Below, piece after piece: positions 54,106 to 63,122 of a stretch of 64,000 bases of DNA. The stretch spans positions 248,001-312,000 of the forward strand of contig NC_019957.1 in the NCBI RefSeq assembly GCF_000328565.1, written 5' to 3'. Position numbers and translations under genes: made by a program. The notes under the pieces are model-generated. The model ran no database searches. It was given only the letters and a program-made list of their open reading frames with translations, and was not told where the DNA came from. This DNA comes from Mycobacterium sp. JS623. GTDB lineage: Bacteria; Actinomycetota; Actinomycetes; Mycobacteriales; Mycobacteriaceae. Numbering within the stretch: the stretch's first letter is position 1; the number at the start of each line of letters is the position of its first letter.

Positions 54106-55739
54106 TGCGGATGCGTTCGGCCGCTGCGGGTTTCGGCGCGGCGGTCCTGCTGGGGGCCAACGTGGCCGCACCGCCTGCGGCGTTGGCGATCGGCCCGCCG
54201 GTGATCGATCCGGGTGCGCTGCCGCCGCCGGAGACGCCGGGGCCCGTCGAGGAGATGCGCCAGACCGAGGCCTGCATCAACCCGGTGGTGATCGCCGATC
54301 CCGACGTCACCCAGCCGGCGCCGGGCAACGTGATGCTGTCGGTGCCGCAGGCCTGGCAGTTCTCCACCGGCGCCGGGGTGACGGTGGCGGTCATCGACAC
54401 CGGGGTGACGCCTAATCCTCGGTTTCCGGCGCTGTTCGCCGGCGGCGACTACGTGCAGGGGCTGGCGGGCGGCGGGTTGACCGACTGCGAGAATCACGGC
54501 ACCGCGGTGGCCAGCATCATCGGCGCCGCGCCGTCCAATCCGGCGGATCGCCCGCCGACCAAGCCGCTGGGTGCGCCGCCGGTCGGGCCGCCGCCGGCGG
54601 TGCCCGCCAACCCGGCTCCGACCAGTGCGCCGCCGCCACCCCCGCCGCCGCAGACGATCACGGTGATCGCGCCGCCGCCACCGCCCCCGCCACCTCCGCC
54701 GCCCGAGGGTGATGCGCCTGCCGACGGAGCCGCCGATCCCGCCGCGGCCGCGCCGCTGGTGCCCGGTCCGCCGCCGGGCGGCCCCGATGGCGTGGTCGGG
54801 GTGGCGCCGGACGCCGCGTTGATCTCGATCCGGCAGGCGTCGGTGGCGTTCGCGCCGGCGCATCCGACGCCGGAGGAGCAGTCGCTGCACCGCAAGGCCG
54901 GTGACATCCTGTCGCTGGCCAAGGCCATCCGCACCGCCGCCGATCTGGGCGCCAAGGTCATCAACGTGTCGCTGGCGTCGTGCACCAACGCCGCGGCGCC
55001 GGTCAACCAGGACCCGCTGGGTGCGGCGGTGCGGTATGCCGCCGTCGACAAGGACGCGGTGATCGTGGCCGCGGCGGGTAACCGCAACGATCCGCTGCAG
55101 CCCGACTGCGGGCAGAATCCGGCGTTCAATCCGCTCAACCCCGCCGACCCGCGGGACTGGGCCGGGGTGCGCACGATCGTCAGCCCGGCGTGGTTCTCCG
55201 ACTACGTGCTCTCGGTGGCCGCGGTCACTCCGGGCGGGCTGCCGATGCCTGACTCCATCAACGGCCCGTGGGTGGGGGTGGCCGCGCCCGGCGCCCGGAT
55301 CATGGGCCTGTCCAGCGTCAACGGCGCTGCGGTCAACGCTTCGCCGGCCAAGGATCCCGGCACCGGCAACGGCATGTGGGGGACGAGTTTCTCGGCGGCC
55401 TACGTGTCGGGCGTGGCGGCGCTGGTGCGCGCCAAGTTTCCGAATCTGACTGCGCACCAAGTGATCCGGCGGATCACCGAGACCGCGCACAACCCGGCGC
55501 ACGGGGTGGACAACCAGGTCGGGCACGGGGTGGTCGATCCGGTCGCCGCGCTGACCTTCGACGTGACGCCCGGCGACCCGAAACCCGCCGAGCATCTGAG
55601 CAGCGCCCTGCACGTGCCGCCGCCGCCGCCCGGGCCGGATCTGCGGCCGCGTAACGTGGCGCTGATCGGGGTGGGGGCCGCGATCGGGTTGGCGCTCATC
55701 GTCGCGGCGGTGGCCGGGATCCGCAGGAGGATGTCGTGA
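54105..55739 (+). CDS. mycP2: Mycosin, subtilisin-like ESX protease
   Basis: 544 aa. Signal peptide 1-28, catalytic Asp in VAVIDTGVTP, His in CENHGTAVAS, oxyanion Asn in AAAGNRNDP and Ser in WGTSFSAAYVSG. C-terminal membrane anchor (VALIGVGAAIGLALIVAAVAGI) followed by basic residues. A Pro-run loop (two stretches of at least eight prolines around 180-205) is inserted between the His and Ser parts. Required to stabilise the ESX complex in known systems. ATG overlaps the eccD stop by one base. Confidence 0.92.
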   Translation: MRMRSAAAGFGAAVLLGANVAAPPAALAIGPPVIDPGALPPPETPGPVEEMRQTEACINPVVIADPDVTQPAPGNVMLSVPQAWQFSTGAGVTVAVIDTGVTPNPRFPALFAGGDYVQGLAGGGLTDCENHGTAVASIIGAAPSNPADRPPTKPLGAPPVGPPPAVPANPAPTSAPPPPPPPQTITVIAPPPPPPPPPPPEGDAPADGAADPAAAAPLVPGPPPGGPDGVVGVAPDAALISIRQASVAFAPAHPTPEEQSLHRKAGDILSLAKAIRTAADLGAKVINVSLASCTNAAAPVNQDPLGAAVRYAAVDKDAVIVAAAGNRNDPLQPDCGQNPAFNPLNPADPRDWAGVRTIVSPAWFSDYVLSVAAVTPGGLPMPDSINGPWVGVAAPGARIMGLSSVNGAAVNASPAKDPGTGNGMWGTSFSAAYVSGVAALVRAKFPNLTAHQVIRRITETAHNPAHGVDNQVGHGVVDPVAALTFDVTPGDPKPAEHLSSALHVPPPPPGPDLRPRNVALIGVGAAIGLALIVAAVAGIRRRMS

Positions 55740-57490
55740 AGGCGCGCACCGTGGCGCTGCGGCCGGCGCTGGGTGCTGTGGTGGCCGCCGAGGTCGTCGC
55801 GCTGGCCGCGTTCACCGCGCTGCCGCCGGGCCGGTCGGGCTGGTGGCCGGCGGCGGTGATCACCGCGGTGGCGGTGGTGACGCTGGTGGTCACGGTGCAC
55901 CGGCGCAACGCCGTGAGTTGGGTTGCCGCCCAAGCACGCTGGCGACGTCAGCGCCGATTCGCCAGCCCCGTCGGCGCCGCGGTCGACATCAACCACGGCG
56001 GCCACGTCTACGGGGTGCGCACCGCCGGCGAGGAGGCCGTCACGATGCTGCGCATCGACGGGCGCGCCGACAGCCCGACGTTTCTGCGCAGCGCGGCAAC
56101 CCTGCACACCACCAACACGGTGCCGCTGCGGGTACTCATCGACCATCTCGAGCAGCCCGGCGGCCTGCACCTGGAACTCGACATCGTCAACGACGGCTAC
56201 CGGGTGGTGCCCCAGAGCGGATACCCGCCGCTGTATTCCACGCTGCTGGCCGACCGGTCGGCGGCCGGGCAGCGCACCACCTGGCTGATCGTGCGGCTGA
56301 TCCTGCCCGAGTCGGTGGCCGGCCTGTCCTACCGGCACTCGATCGGCACGGCCGCGGCCGCGGCGTCTGACCGGATCCTCAAAGCTCTGCTGCAGCAGGG
56401 GATTCGGGCGGTGCCGTGCAACGCCGAGGAACACGACGCGGCGCTCGCTGCGCTGGGGGTCGGGCTGGCGGCGCCGCCGCCGCGGCCTGCGGTTGCGGTG
56501 GCCGACGAGGAGATCGCGCCCGACGTGCTCGAGGAGCCCGGCTACGACGAACTGGAGTCCGAGGTGTTCGCCGGTGTCGGCGCACCCGCCGAGCCGGTGG
56601 CCGACGTCGGTGAGCACAGCGACGCACGTCCGGTGCGGGTGCGCCCCACAGCCAATGTGGGGTGGCGCACCATCAACACCAGGCCGGGCTATCTGACGAC
56701 GTACTACTTCTCCGCCGAGGACATCACCACCGAGAGCCTGAATGCGATGTGGGCGCTGCGCAGCGATCACGTGGTCCAGATGACGACGCTGCGCAAGCAG
56801 CGCGACGGGAAGATCGCGGTGTCGGCGCTGGTACGCACCACCGACCCGCAAGCCACCCAGCAGCCGCCCACGCTGTTCCTCAATCCGCTGCCAGGCGACC
56901 AATATTCGGCCGCACTCGCCGCCGCCCCGACATCGCGGCCCCGGCTGGCCCTGCCGCGGCGGGTGCTGAAGGCGCGCGACGAGCTGGCCATCCCGATCGG
57001 GGCGACCGGTGTGCTGGTGGGCGCGGCGATCAGCGACGACCCCGCCGCACGCCCACCGATGCAGCGCGACGACCTGGTGATGTGGCCGTTGACCGATCCG
57101 CAGCGCGCCACCCGCATCACCATGGACACGTCGGCGTTTTATCTGCGGCAACTGTTGATCCGCGCCGCGGCGTGCGGGGAGCGCATCGTCATCTACTCCG
57201 AGGAGCCGCGCCGCTGGTATTCGCTGGCCCAGCGGCACCTCAGCGTCGTCGAGCCGGGCAGGCATGCGGACTTCGTGCCGACGATCATCGTCAACGACCA
57301 CTCCCAGATCGTGCCCTCGGCGGGACTGTCCTCGACGGTGATCACGTTGGGCCACAACCCATCTGAGGCCGCCCGACCCGACGTGTTGTTCCAGCAGACC
57401 TCGGAGAACACGGTGCGGATCACCGCCGGCGCGCGCGTCGTCGACATCGCGATGGTGGTGTTCCGTCAGGAACAGACATGGACGGGGTAG
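55736..57490 (+). CDS. eccE2: EccE, ESX membrane component
   Basis: 584 aa. Two N-terminal membrane helices (ALGAVVAAEVVALAAFTALP, WPAAVITAVAVVTLVVTV) followed by a soluble periphery domain with VDINHGGHVYGVRTAGEE and YRHSIGTAAAAASDRIL, as in EccE. A disordered acidic linker (about 235-300) precedes the C-terminal half. GTG overlaps the mycP stop (GTGA). Last gene of the operon: eccA, which follows eccE in M. tuberculosis ESX-2, is absent. Confidence 0.88.
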   Translation: MKARTVALRPALGAVVAAEVVALAAFTALPPGRSGWWPAAVITAVAVVTLVVTVHRRNAVSWVAAQARWRRQRRFASPVGAAVDINHGGHVYGVRTAGEEAVTMLRIDGRADSPTFLRSAATLHTTNTVPLRVLIDHLEQPGGLHLELDIVNDGYRVVPQSGYPPLYSTLLADRSAAGQRTTWLIVRLILPESVAGLSYRHSIGTAAAAASDRILKALLQQGIRAVPCNAEEHDAALAALGVGLAAPPPRPAVAVADEEIAPDVLEEPGYDELESEVFAGVGAPAEPVADVGEHSDARPVRVRPTANVGWRTINTRPGYLTTYYFSAEDITTESLNAMWALRSDHVVQMTTLRKQRDGKIAVSALVRTTDPQATQQPPTLFLNPLPGDQYSAALAAAPTSRPRLALPRRVLKARDELAIPIGATGVLVGAAISDDPAARPPMQRDDLVMWPLTDPQRATRITMDTSAFYLRQLLIRAAACGERIVIYSEEPRRWYSLAQRHLSVVEPGRHADFVPTIIVNDHSQIVPSAGLSSTVITLGHNPSEAARPDVLFQQTSENTVRITAGARVVDIAMVVFRQEQTWTG

Positions 57491-57747
57491 GTGGGTCGAG
57501 TGACGTCATCTCGTCGTCTCTCGTTCGTCATCGGCTGCTCGCTCAAGTTCGAAATCGCAACTTTCCCAGTGAAACCGGACCTATCCGTCAAGCGCACGAC
57601 CGAGCGGCCGCCGGTGATCGGCGATGTCGGTGGAAGACCCAACAGGCGCCAGCCTCTGTATTGCAGGCGACGTTGCGGCCAGCCGGGGCGGTCACGGGTG
57701 CGGCTCCTCGTGTGCCAAGGGCGGTAAAGCCACGCGATGCATGTTGG

Positions 57748-58104
57748 TCAGCGGGCGACGAGGTCGAACTCGTTGCCTTCAGGGTCGATGAAGCTGATCC
57801 ACCGGTTGTTGTTGTCGGCCAGAGATCGGATCTCTTTGGCGCCCAGCCCCATCAGCCGGTCGGCTTCGGCCCGTACGTCGGCGGCCTGCAGGTCGAAGTG
57901 CAACCGGTTCTTGACCGTCTTGCCCTCGGGAACCTTGTGAAACATCAGCAAGGGTCCGCGCTCGGCGTCGGCCCCCGCGGCGATCGACGCGAAGTCTTCG
58001 GTGGCCCCGTCGTCGACGGTGCGATGTAAGGCCTGAGCCCAAAAGTTCGCGAGTCCAGCAGCGTCAACGGCGTCAACGCTGATGCCCAGTACCGAGATGC
58101 TCAT
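57748..58104 (-). CDS. VOC-superfamily (glyoxalase-like) protein
   Basis: 118 aa from ATG-58104. Typical VOC start SVLGISVDAVDAAGLANFWAQAL and KNRLHFDLQAADVRAEADRL ... FIDPEGNEFDLV, containing the His and Glu positions used for metal in this fold. Predicted function: isomerase, lyase or resistance protein; not resolvable. First gene downstream of the ESX operon, on the opposite strand. The 257 bp before its stop (57491-57747) hold nothing recognisable. Confidence 0.8.
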   Translation of the reverse strand: MSISVLGISVDAVDAAGLANFWAQALHRTVDDGATEDFASIAAGADAERGPLLMFHKVPEGKTVKNRLHFDLQAADVRAEADRLMGLGAKEIRSLADNNNRWISFIDPEGNEFDLVAR

Positions 58105-58211
58105 ATACGTCCCTCCGGTCCAGGCAAGAGATGGCTTTCTTGGCCATTGGGGGATACTCCCTGCCGTCGTTGGGGTTTGGTGACTGTGCTGTCGGGTCGC
58201 GACGGTGGTGT

Positions 58212-58949
58212 TCATCGCCTGCCGCCGTCGATGGCCACGTCAGTACCGGTGATGTAGGACGCTCGGGGGGACGCCAGAAACCCGATGAGGTCGGCGACCT
58301 CCTGTGGTTCACCGGCGCGGCGCAGCACGGTGGTCTCACCAATGGCGTCGAACAGTTCCCGTTCGGCTGCGTTGGTATAGACCGGACCTGGCGAGATGGA
58401 GTTGACGCGGACGCCGACGGGTCCGAATTCGGCCGACCAGGAACGGGTCAGCGAGGCCAAGGCGGCTTTGGTGGCGCCGTAGGCGGCGGTTGTGGGCTGA
58501 CCGACAGCGCCGGCCCGGCTGGCCACATTGACGATCGCGCCGTGTCCGCGGGCCACCATCTTCGGTGCTAATACCGACACCAGCAGGTAGGGGGCTTGCA
58601 CGTTCGTGGCGAACAATTGATTGAGGGTGTTGGCGGCCAGCTTTTCTGTCGGGCCGAACCAGGCGAATCCCGCGTTGTTGACCAGGATGTCCACCTCGCC
58701 GACCTGGGTGGCCAGTCGCAGCGCCTCTGTAGGTTGAGTCAGGTCGGCGCCCACGAATCGCGCTGAGCCTCCGGCACTTTCGATCTCTTTGACCACTGCC
58801 GCGCCCCGCCCGACGTCGCGGCCGTGGACGATCACCGTGGCGCCTTGCGCGGCCAGTTGTAGCGCCGCGGCCTGACCGATCCCCGACGTCGCGCCGGTGA
58901 CCAGTGCAACTTTGCCTACCAAATCCCGGCCGTCAGTGGGGGCTGTCAT
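58212..58949 (-). CDS. Short-chain dehydrogenase/reductase
   Basis: 245 aa, classical SDR. NAD(P) motif TGATSGIG at 20-27, DILVNNAGF, catalytic Ser in NVASRAG, Y-G-A-T-K (Tyr and Lys) and the SPGPV motif. ARG in GRDVGRG after beta-2 suggests NADP. A sequence TTTGTACTGACCTGTCTAA lies upstream and resembles the site before the NTF2-like gene, so both may be in one TetR regulon. Confidence 0.9.
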   Translation of the reverse strand: MTAPTDGRDLVGKVALVTGATSGIGQAAALQLAAQGATVIVHGRDVGRGAAVVKEIESAGGSARFVGADLTQPTEALRLATQVGEVDILVNNAGFAWFGPTEKLAANTLNQLFATNVQAPYLLVSVLAPKMVARGHGAIVNVASRAGAVGQPTTAAYGATKAALASLTRSWSAEFGPVGVRVNSISPGPVYTNAAERELFDAIGETTVLRRAGEPQEVADLIGFLASPRASYITGTDVAIDGGRR

Positions 58950-58963
58950 GGTGACTCCTCAAA

Positions 58964-58982
58964 TTTGTACTGACCTGTCTAA
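58964..58982. promoter_or_regulatory. Shared operator-like site, SDR promoter
   Basis: Read on the minus strand this is TTAGACAGGTCAGTACAAA, 14 of 19 positions identical to TTGAACAGACCGGTACAAA at 61958-61976. Both sit 10-40 bp upstream of divergently placed start codons. Half-site ACAG(A/G) also appears in the palindrome at 62073. Confidence 0.45.
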
Positions 58983-59088
58983 TCCTCTAGACGCAACGCA
59001 GGCCTGTCGCCGACTATTCCGGCCTCGCCCGCGCAACCGGAACGTCTTCCCGCATGCTCGTCGTCGCGCTGACGGTCAGCCGGATCGC

Positions 59089-60099
59089 TCAATCATCTTG
59101 CGCTGCAGGGACTACCGTGGTTCGTGCCGCGGCGTGGAAGGCCTCCAGTTCGCCGTCGATGTCCGGGCCGGTCGGCTGATAGATGATCTCGGTGATGTGT
59201 TGCGCGGAGAGCTGTCTGATTCGGCGGCCGACGTCGTGGCCGGTGCCGGTGAGGGTTGTCGTGGTGATGGCCTTCCAGCTGCCGGCTGTCCAGGCGGCGG
59301 TGTCGGCGCGGTTGAGGGCGATGAGATGCTGGTCGTGCACGGCGAAGTGGCGATCCCGCGGTGGGGTGGCGTTGATGGTGTCAAGCCACGCCGCCCCGCC
59401 AGGCAGTGCGGTGACGTCGCCGCCGAATTCATAGGCGGCGTGGTAGGCCAGGGCGTTTCCGGGCCCCGCCGCCGCCTGCACCCGCGGCGAGTCCAGCGGC
59501 TCACCGTCGGCGAGCACGGTGCCGTGTACGCCAAGCGCGGCCCAATCAAACCGCGCGGCGAAGGCCGTCTGGCCGTTGACCGTGAACAAACCGTCGGCCA
59601 GCTCTTCGGCGATGGCGAGCCCCTTGGGGCCCAGCGCCGAGATCAGGATCGGCACGTCGATGGGGCGCTCGGGTGCATGCCCGTCGGGGTGCATCATCTG
59701 CATCCGGTCGCCTTGCCAGGCGACGGTCGCACCCGCGAGCAGAGCGCGGAACGCGGCTACATAGTCGCGCAGATATGACCATGTGGTCGGTGCGGCGCCC
59801 AGCGCGCGGGCGCCCGCGAAGCCGGTGCCAAACGCGACCGCGACCCGGCCCGGCGCCAGCGCCTCCAGTGCTGCGGTGGCTGAGGCGTTCACCATGGGGT
59901 GGCGCAGGCTGGGCACGAGCACACCGGGGCCCAAGCCGATCCTGGTGGTGCGTTCGGCCGCCAGCGCCAGCATCATCCACACATCGGGGCTTTCGTGCGG
60001 TGTGTCGAACAACCACGCTCGGTCGTAACCGAGCTGTTCGGCGGCCACAATGTGCTCAGCTGAGCTCAACGAGGTCGCAAACTGGGCCGAGATCTTCAT
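59089..60099 (-). CDS. LLM-family, probably F420-dependent oxidoreductase
   Basis: 336 aa. Luciferase-like TIM barrel: QFATSLSSAEHIVAAEQLGYDRAWLFDTP, TTRIGLGPGVLVPSLRHPMVNASATAALEALAPGRVAVAFGTGFAG. The RHP-M motif and GTG near 100 are those of the mycobacterial F420-using subgroup, so F420 rather than FMN is likely. Next upstream gene on the same strand is Ddn-like, also an F420-type protein, 13 bp apart. Confidence 0.85.
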   Translation of the reverse strand: MKISAQFATSLSSAEHIVAAEQLGYDRAWLFDTPHESPDVWMMLALAAERTTRIGLGPGVLVPSLRHPMVNASATAALEALAPGRVAVAFGTGFAGARALGAAPTTWSYLRDYVAAFRALLAGATVAWQGDRMQMMHPDGHAPERPIDVPILISALGPKGLAIAEELADGLFTVNGQTAFAARFDWAALGVHGTVLADGEPLDSPRVQAAAGPGNALAYHAAYEFGGDVTALPGGAAWLDTINATPPRDRHFAVHDQHLIALNRADTAAWTAGSWKAITTTTLTGTGHDVGRRIRQLSAQHITEIIYQPTGPDIDGELEAFHAAARTTVVPAAQDD

Positions 60100-60112
60100 G
60101 GCCGGCACCCGA

Positions 60113-60613
60113 TCAAGTCTGCTCGCCGACGGTCGCGCCGGCATGCGTGAGTGCAATCGGCTCGAGCACCATGATCGGGATGTCGCGGCCACCTGCTAGC
60201 CGTCGGTATTCGGGAAAGTGCGGCCAGAACCGCTCGGCGACCGTCCAGTAGTATCGCTTCTCTTTGCCGCTGACCTCACGGGCCTGAAACACCGGAACAC
60301 TCGCACCGTCCTGAAGTCGAACCGTGGGGTGGGCAACAAGATTGGCATACCGCGACGGGTTGGTAAGCGACTCGCCCGCTGATGCCACCGCGACGTACCG
60401 GTCACCGTCGACGATGCGCATCACCGGGTTCTTGCGAACCTTGCCCGATTTCGCACCCACCGACGTCAGGATCACCACCGGGCGTCCTTTTAGCGGTGCG
60501 CCCGCGACGCCGCCGCTGGCTTCGTAGTCAGCCACCTGCGTACGTACCCATTCCGACTGGCTGGGTACGTACTGCCCATCAACGCCGCTTCCGGTGTCGC
60601 AGTCGGCGTTCAA
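60113..60613 (-). CDS. Ddn-like deazaflavin (F420)-dependent nitroreductase family
   Basis: 166 aa. QYVPSQSEWVRTQVADYEASGG and VVILTSVGAKSGKVRKNPVMRI are the Ddn/DUF385 signatures; the KSGK-RKNP-M segment binds F420 in Ddn. YANLVAHPTVRLQDG follows. The TTG at 60613 is the start giving the full N-terminus. Operon with the LLM gene. Substrate unknown. Confidence 0.85.
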   Translation of the reverse strand: MNADCDTGSGVDGQYVPSQSEWVRTQVADYEASGGVAGAPLKGRPVVILTSVGAKSGKVRKNPVMRIVDGDRYVAVASAGESLTNPSRYANLVAHPTVRLQDGASVPVFQAREVSGKEKRYYWTVAERFWPHFPEYRRLAGGRDIPIMVLEPIALTHAGATVGEQT

Positions 60614-60651
60614 ACTCGTCTCCTCGCCCCAAATGGTGTCGTCGATGGCCG

Positions 60652-61401
60652 TCAGACCTGGGCAAAGCCGCCGTCGACGCTCAGCTCGGCGCCGGCCACG
60701 AAGCTGCTGTCGTCAGAGGCCAAGAACAACGCGGCTGCCGCGATCTCTTCAGGGCGGCCCATCCGCTTCAGTGGTATCGCCGCGGCGAACGTCGCCCGGA
60801 TCTGGTCGGCTTCCTCCGGGGAGCTCGCCTGGCCGTCCATGATGGGGGTATCGATCGGGCCCGGGCTCAATGTGTTGAACCGGACACCACGGTCGTTGAA
60901 CTCCCGGGTCCACGTCCGCACGTAGGAGCGCAGGGCGGCCTTGGTGGCGCTGTAGGTGCTGTAACCAGTAATCCCGACGTAACCGGCCACCGAGCCGACC
61001 AGAACGACGGAGCCGCCCTCACGCACCAAAGGCAGCGCCTTCTGCACCGTGAACAGGGCTCCCCGGGCGTTGAGGTCGAAGGTCAGGTCGAAGTTCTCCT
61101 CGGTGACCTTGCCCAGTTCCTCAGGCTCCACCCGGCCCGAGTTCACCAGCAGGATGTCCAGCCCACCCTTTTCCGCCAGGACCGTCGCGAACAGCCGCTC
61201 CAAGTCTGCACTTTTCGTACTGTCGACGGCGAGCGTGGTCACGCCCTCTCCGATCAGCGCCTTGGCCTTGTCCAATTCGGATTGCCGGCGCCCGGTGATG
61301 AACACATAGGCGCCTTCGTCAACGAATCTCTGCGCGCTCGCCAGCCCGATACCGCTGCTGCCGCCGGTGATCACGGCGACCTTGCCATCCAGTCGTGCCA
61401 T
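60652..61401 (-). CDS. Short-chain dehydrogenase/reductase
   Basis: 249 aa. TGGSSGIG at 12-19, ILLVNSGRVEP (NSG in place of NNAG), S in LVGSVAGYVG, Y-S-A-T-K and LSPGPIDTPI. TGRRQSELD after beta-2 favours NADPH. Stop is 38 bp before the Ddn-like start, suggesting one operon of redox genes on the minus strand. Confidence 0.9.
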   Translation of the reverse strand: MARLDGKVAVITGGSSGIGLASAQRFVDEGAYVFITGRRQSELDKAKALIGEGVTTLAVDSTKSADLERLFATVLAEKGGLDILLVNSGRVEPEELGKVTEENFDLTFDLNARGALFTVQKALPLVREGGSVVLVGSVAGYVGITGYSTYSATKAALRSYVRTWTREFNDRGVRFNTLSPGPIDTPIMDGQASSPEEADQIRATFAAAIPLKRMGRPEEIAAAALFLASDDSSFVAGAELSVDGGFAQV

Positions 61402-61528
61402 CAGTTCATCCTCATTTCCAATGCGTTGGGAGACGTTTCAAGCCGCGCCCGTCTATGCGACAACGCTGTCGTTGCGCGGAAACCGTTGGATGCCAGGGCA
61501 TCCCGCCCGCATCGTGGGTGTCATCGGG

Positions 61529-61936
61529 TCAGGCCCGCGTCGGGAAAACGGCGCCGAACATGGGCAGCCCGCTGATGGACTCATCGTGGGTTGCCTCGTC
61601 TTGGATGACATCCCAGTGCTCAGCGAGAAGACCGTTTTCGATCCGGACGACGTCGGCCACGATCCAATCGGCGGGCTGCCCGACGTTGCGGAACCGGCCG
61701 TGCAACATCACGTAGTCACCGCCCGCGACGACAAGCCCGTTCTCGTAACGCATATCAGGCGGCGAGGCCTTCACGAGCTCGAACAAGCCCTCACGCCCCG
61801 GCGCGATGTGGGCGCTGTGCTGGACGTAGTCGGGCGACCAAAACCTCTGTGCGCCCGCGTAATCACGCCGGTTGAACAACGTGTCGAACGCTTCCAGGAC
61901 GAACGCACGGTTCCGATCCTCTACTGCTGTGGCCAT
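61529..61936 (-). CDS. SnoaL/NTF2-like protein
   Basis: 135 aa. RAFVLEAFDTLFNRRDYAGAQRFWSPDYVQHSAHIAPGREGLFELV and DVVRIENGLLAEHWDVIQDE are standard for the SnoaL-like NTF2 family. Could be a cyclase, isomerase or binding protein. Transcribed divergently from the TetR gene at 62105, sharing the 168-bp control region with two candidate operators. Confidence 0.85.
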   Translation of the reverse strand: MATAVEDRNRAFVLEAFDTLFNRRDYAGAQRFWSPDYVQHSAHIAPGREGLFELVKASPPDMRYENGLVVAGGDYVMLHGRFRNVGQPADWIVADVVRIENGLLAEHWDVIQDEATHDESISGLPMFGAVFPTRA

Positions 61937-61957
61937 GATCCGCCTCCTTCACCACCT

Positions 61958-61976
61958 TTGAACAGACCGGTACAAA
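61958..61976. promoter_or_regulatory. Shared operator-like site, NTF2-like promoter
   Basis: TTGAACAGACCGGTACAAA contains the partial palindrome ACAGACCGGT, resembling TetR-family operators in actinobacteria, and matches the site upstream of the SDR at 58949. Confidence 0.45.
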
Positions 61977-62072
61977 CAATAATTCCTGCTGGGGTCTGCG
62001 TCAAGGCGTGACACGCGATGCCACGCAGAAACGCCCAGGACACGAGGCGTTGGCGGGAAACTTGACAACACT

Positions 62073-62094
62073 TATCAGACAGCTCTGTCTGATA
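62073..62094. promoter_or_regulatory. Perfect 22-bp palindrome before the TetR gene
   Basis: TATCAGACAG-CT-CTGTCTGATA is fully symmetric and ends 10 bp before the TetR start codon. This is a textbook position and size for a TetR autorepression operator, and it also lies within the divergent promoter region of the NTF2-like gene. Confidence 0.7.
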
Positions 62095-62104
62095 GGCTGA
62101 TGCG

Positions 62105-62695
62105 GTGGCGACGAAGACAGCAGAACGGCCATCGGCGCGCGAGCGACTGCTCGCCGCGGCCGACGAGCTGTTCTACCGCGACGGCGTGCATTCCACCGGA
62201 ATCGACGCCGTCATCGAGAAGGCGGGAGTCGCAAAAGGCTCCCTGTACTACATTTTCGGCGGGAAGGACGAGCTGGTCGCCGCCTACCTCCGTGGGCGCC
62301 ACGAACGATTCCGCCAGCAGGTCGAAAACGCCCAGTCCGGTATCGACGATCCGGCCGACAAAATCCTGGCACTCTTCGATGCGCTCGCTGATTACGTATC
62401 GCTTCCGGAGTTCCGGGGCTGCCCCTTCGACAGCGCGGCAGCCGAAGCGCCGACAGGGCAGTGCCAGGTGCTGGCGATCAAGGAGTACCGCGATTGGTTG
62501 CATCAGTCCGTACTCCAACTCGCCGCAGACACAGGAGTGCCCGACTCCCAGGCGCTGGCCGAAGCCCTCATCGTCCTGTACAACGGGGCGCTGGCGACGG
62601 CAAACACGGGACCGCCCTCGCGCGCCGCCGCGATGACAGCTAAACGTCTTGCGCGGCTGACCCTCGCAGCGGCGAAAGCCTCGAGCTCAGTCTGA
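62105..62695 (+). CDS. TetR-family regulator
   Basis: 196 aa. ARERLLAAADELFYRDGVHSTGIDAVIEKAGVAKGSLYYIFGGKDELVAAYL is the HTH region; FRGCPFDSAAAEAP in the ligand domain is common to a subgroup controlling catabolic or stress genes. GTG start just after a perfect palindrome. Likely represses itself and the divergent NTF2-like gene and perhaps the SDR. Confidence 0.88.
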   Translation: MATKTAERPSARERLLAAADELFYRDGVHSTGIDAVIEKAGVAKGSLYYIFGGKDELVAAYLRGRHERFRQQVENAQSGIDDPADKILALFDALADYVSLPEFRGCPFDSAAAEAPTGQCQVLAIKEYRDWLHQSVLQLAADTGVPDSQALAEALIVLYNGALATANTGPPSRAAAMTAKRLARLTLAAAKASSSV

Positions 62696-63122
62696 TTCCG
62701 GCAAGAAGCTGGGCGGGCGGCGGCACAGGTTGACGCGCGCCCAGCACACACCGAAGTCTCCACTGGCGGCGGCGCCGGAAGGGGCGGCCGCATCACGTAG
62801 CGAGACCTCGCGACGTTCGACTGTCCCCCCGAGCCCCGAAATCTCAGGGGGCTCAGGCGAAATCTGCCGGCGACTTCGGACTTGGACTTCTGATTGACCG
62901 ACACGGTGAGCGCACCATCCAGTAGCGTGTTGATAAGCGCCGGTGCCGGCCACCACTGAACGTCCTCTGTCGAGCCGAACACTGCGCTCCCGGGTTGAGT
63001 CAAAGTCGTTGTCGGTGTGAGGATTACGGCGGATCGTTTCCAGCCGAGTGCAAACTCACCTAGCGGCGTGAACATAAGCGAGCCGTCTGTCTATATCCGC
63101 TGGCAGTTTGGCCATCGACTCG
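62696..63122. other. Gap with decayed coding sequence
   Basis: Minus-strand frame around 62700-63075 reads [20 protein letters not shown], then GSAVFGSTEDVQWWPAPALI and LDGALTVSVNQKSK, which looks like real protein sequence of unknown family, but it has no clear start and runs into unrelated DNA. The area seems to be a graveyard next to the dehalogenase relic. Confidence 0.35.
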
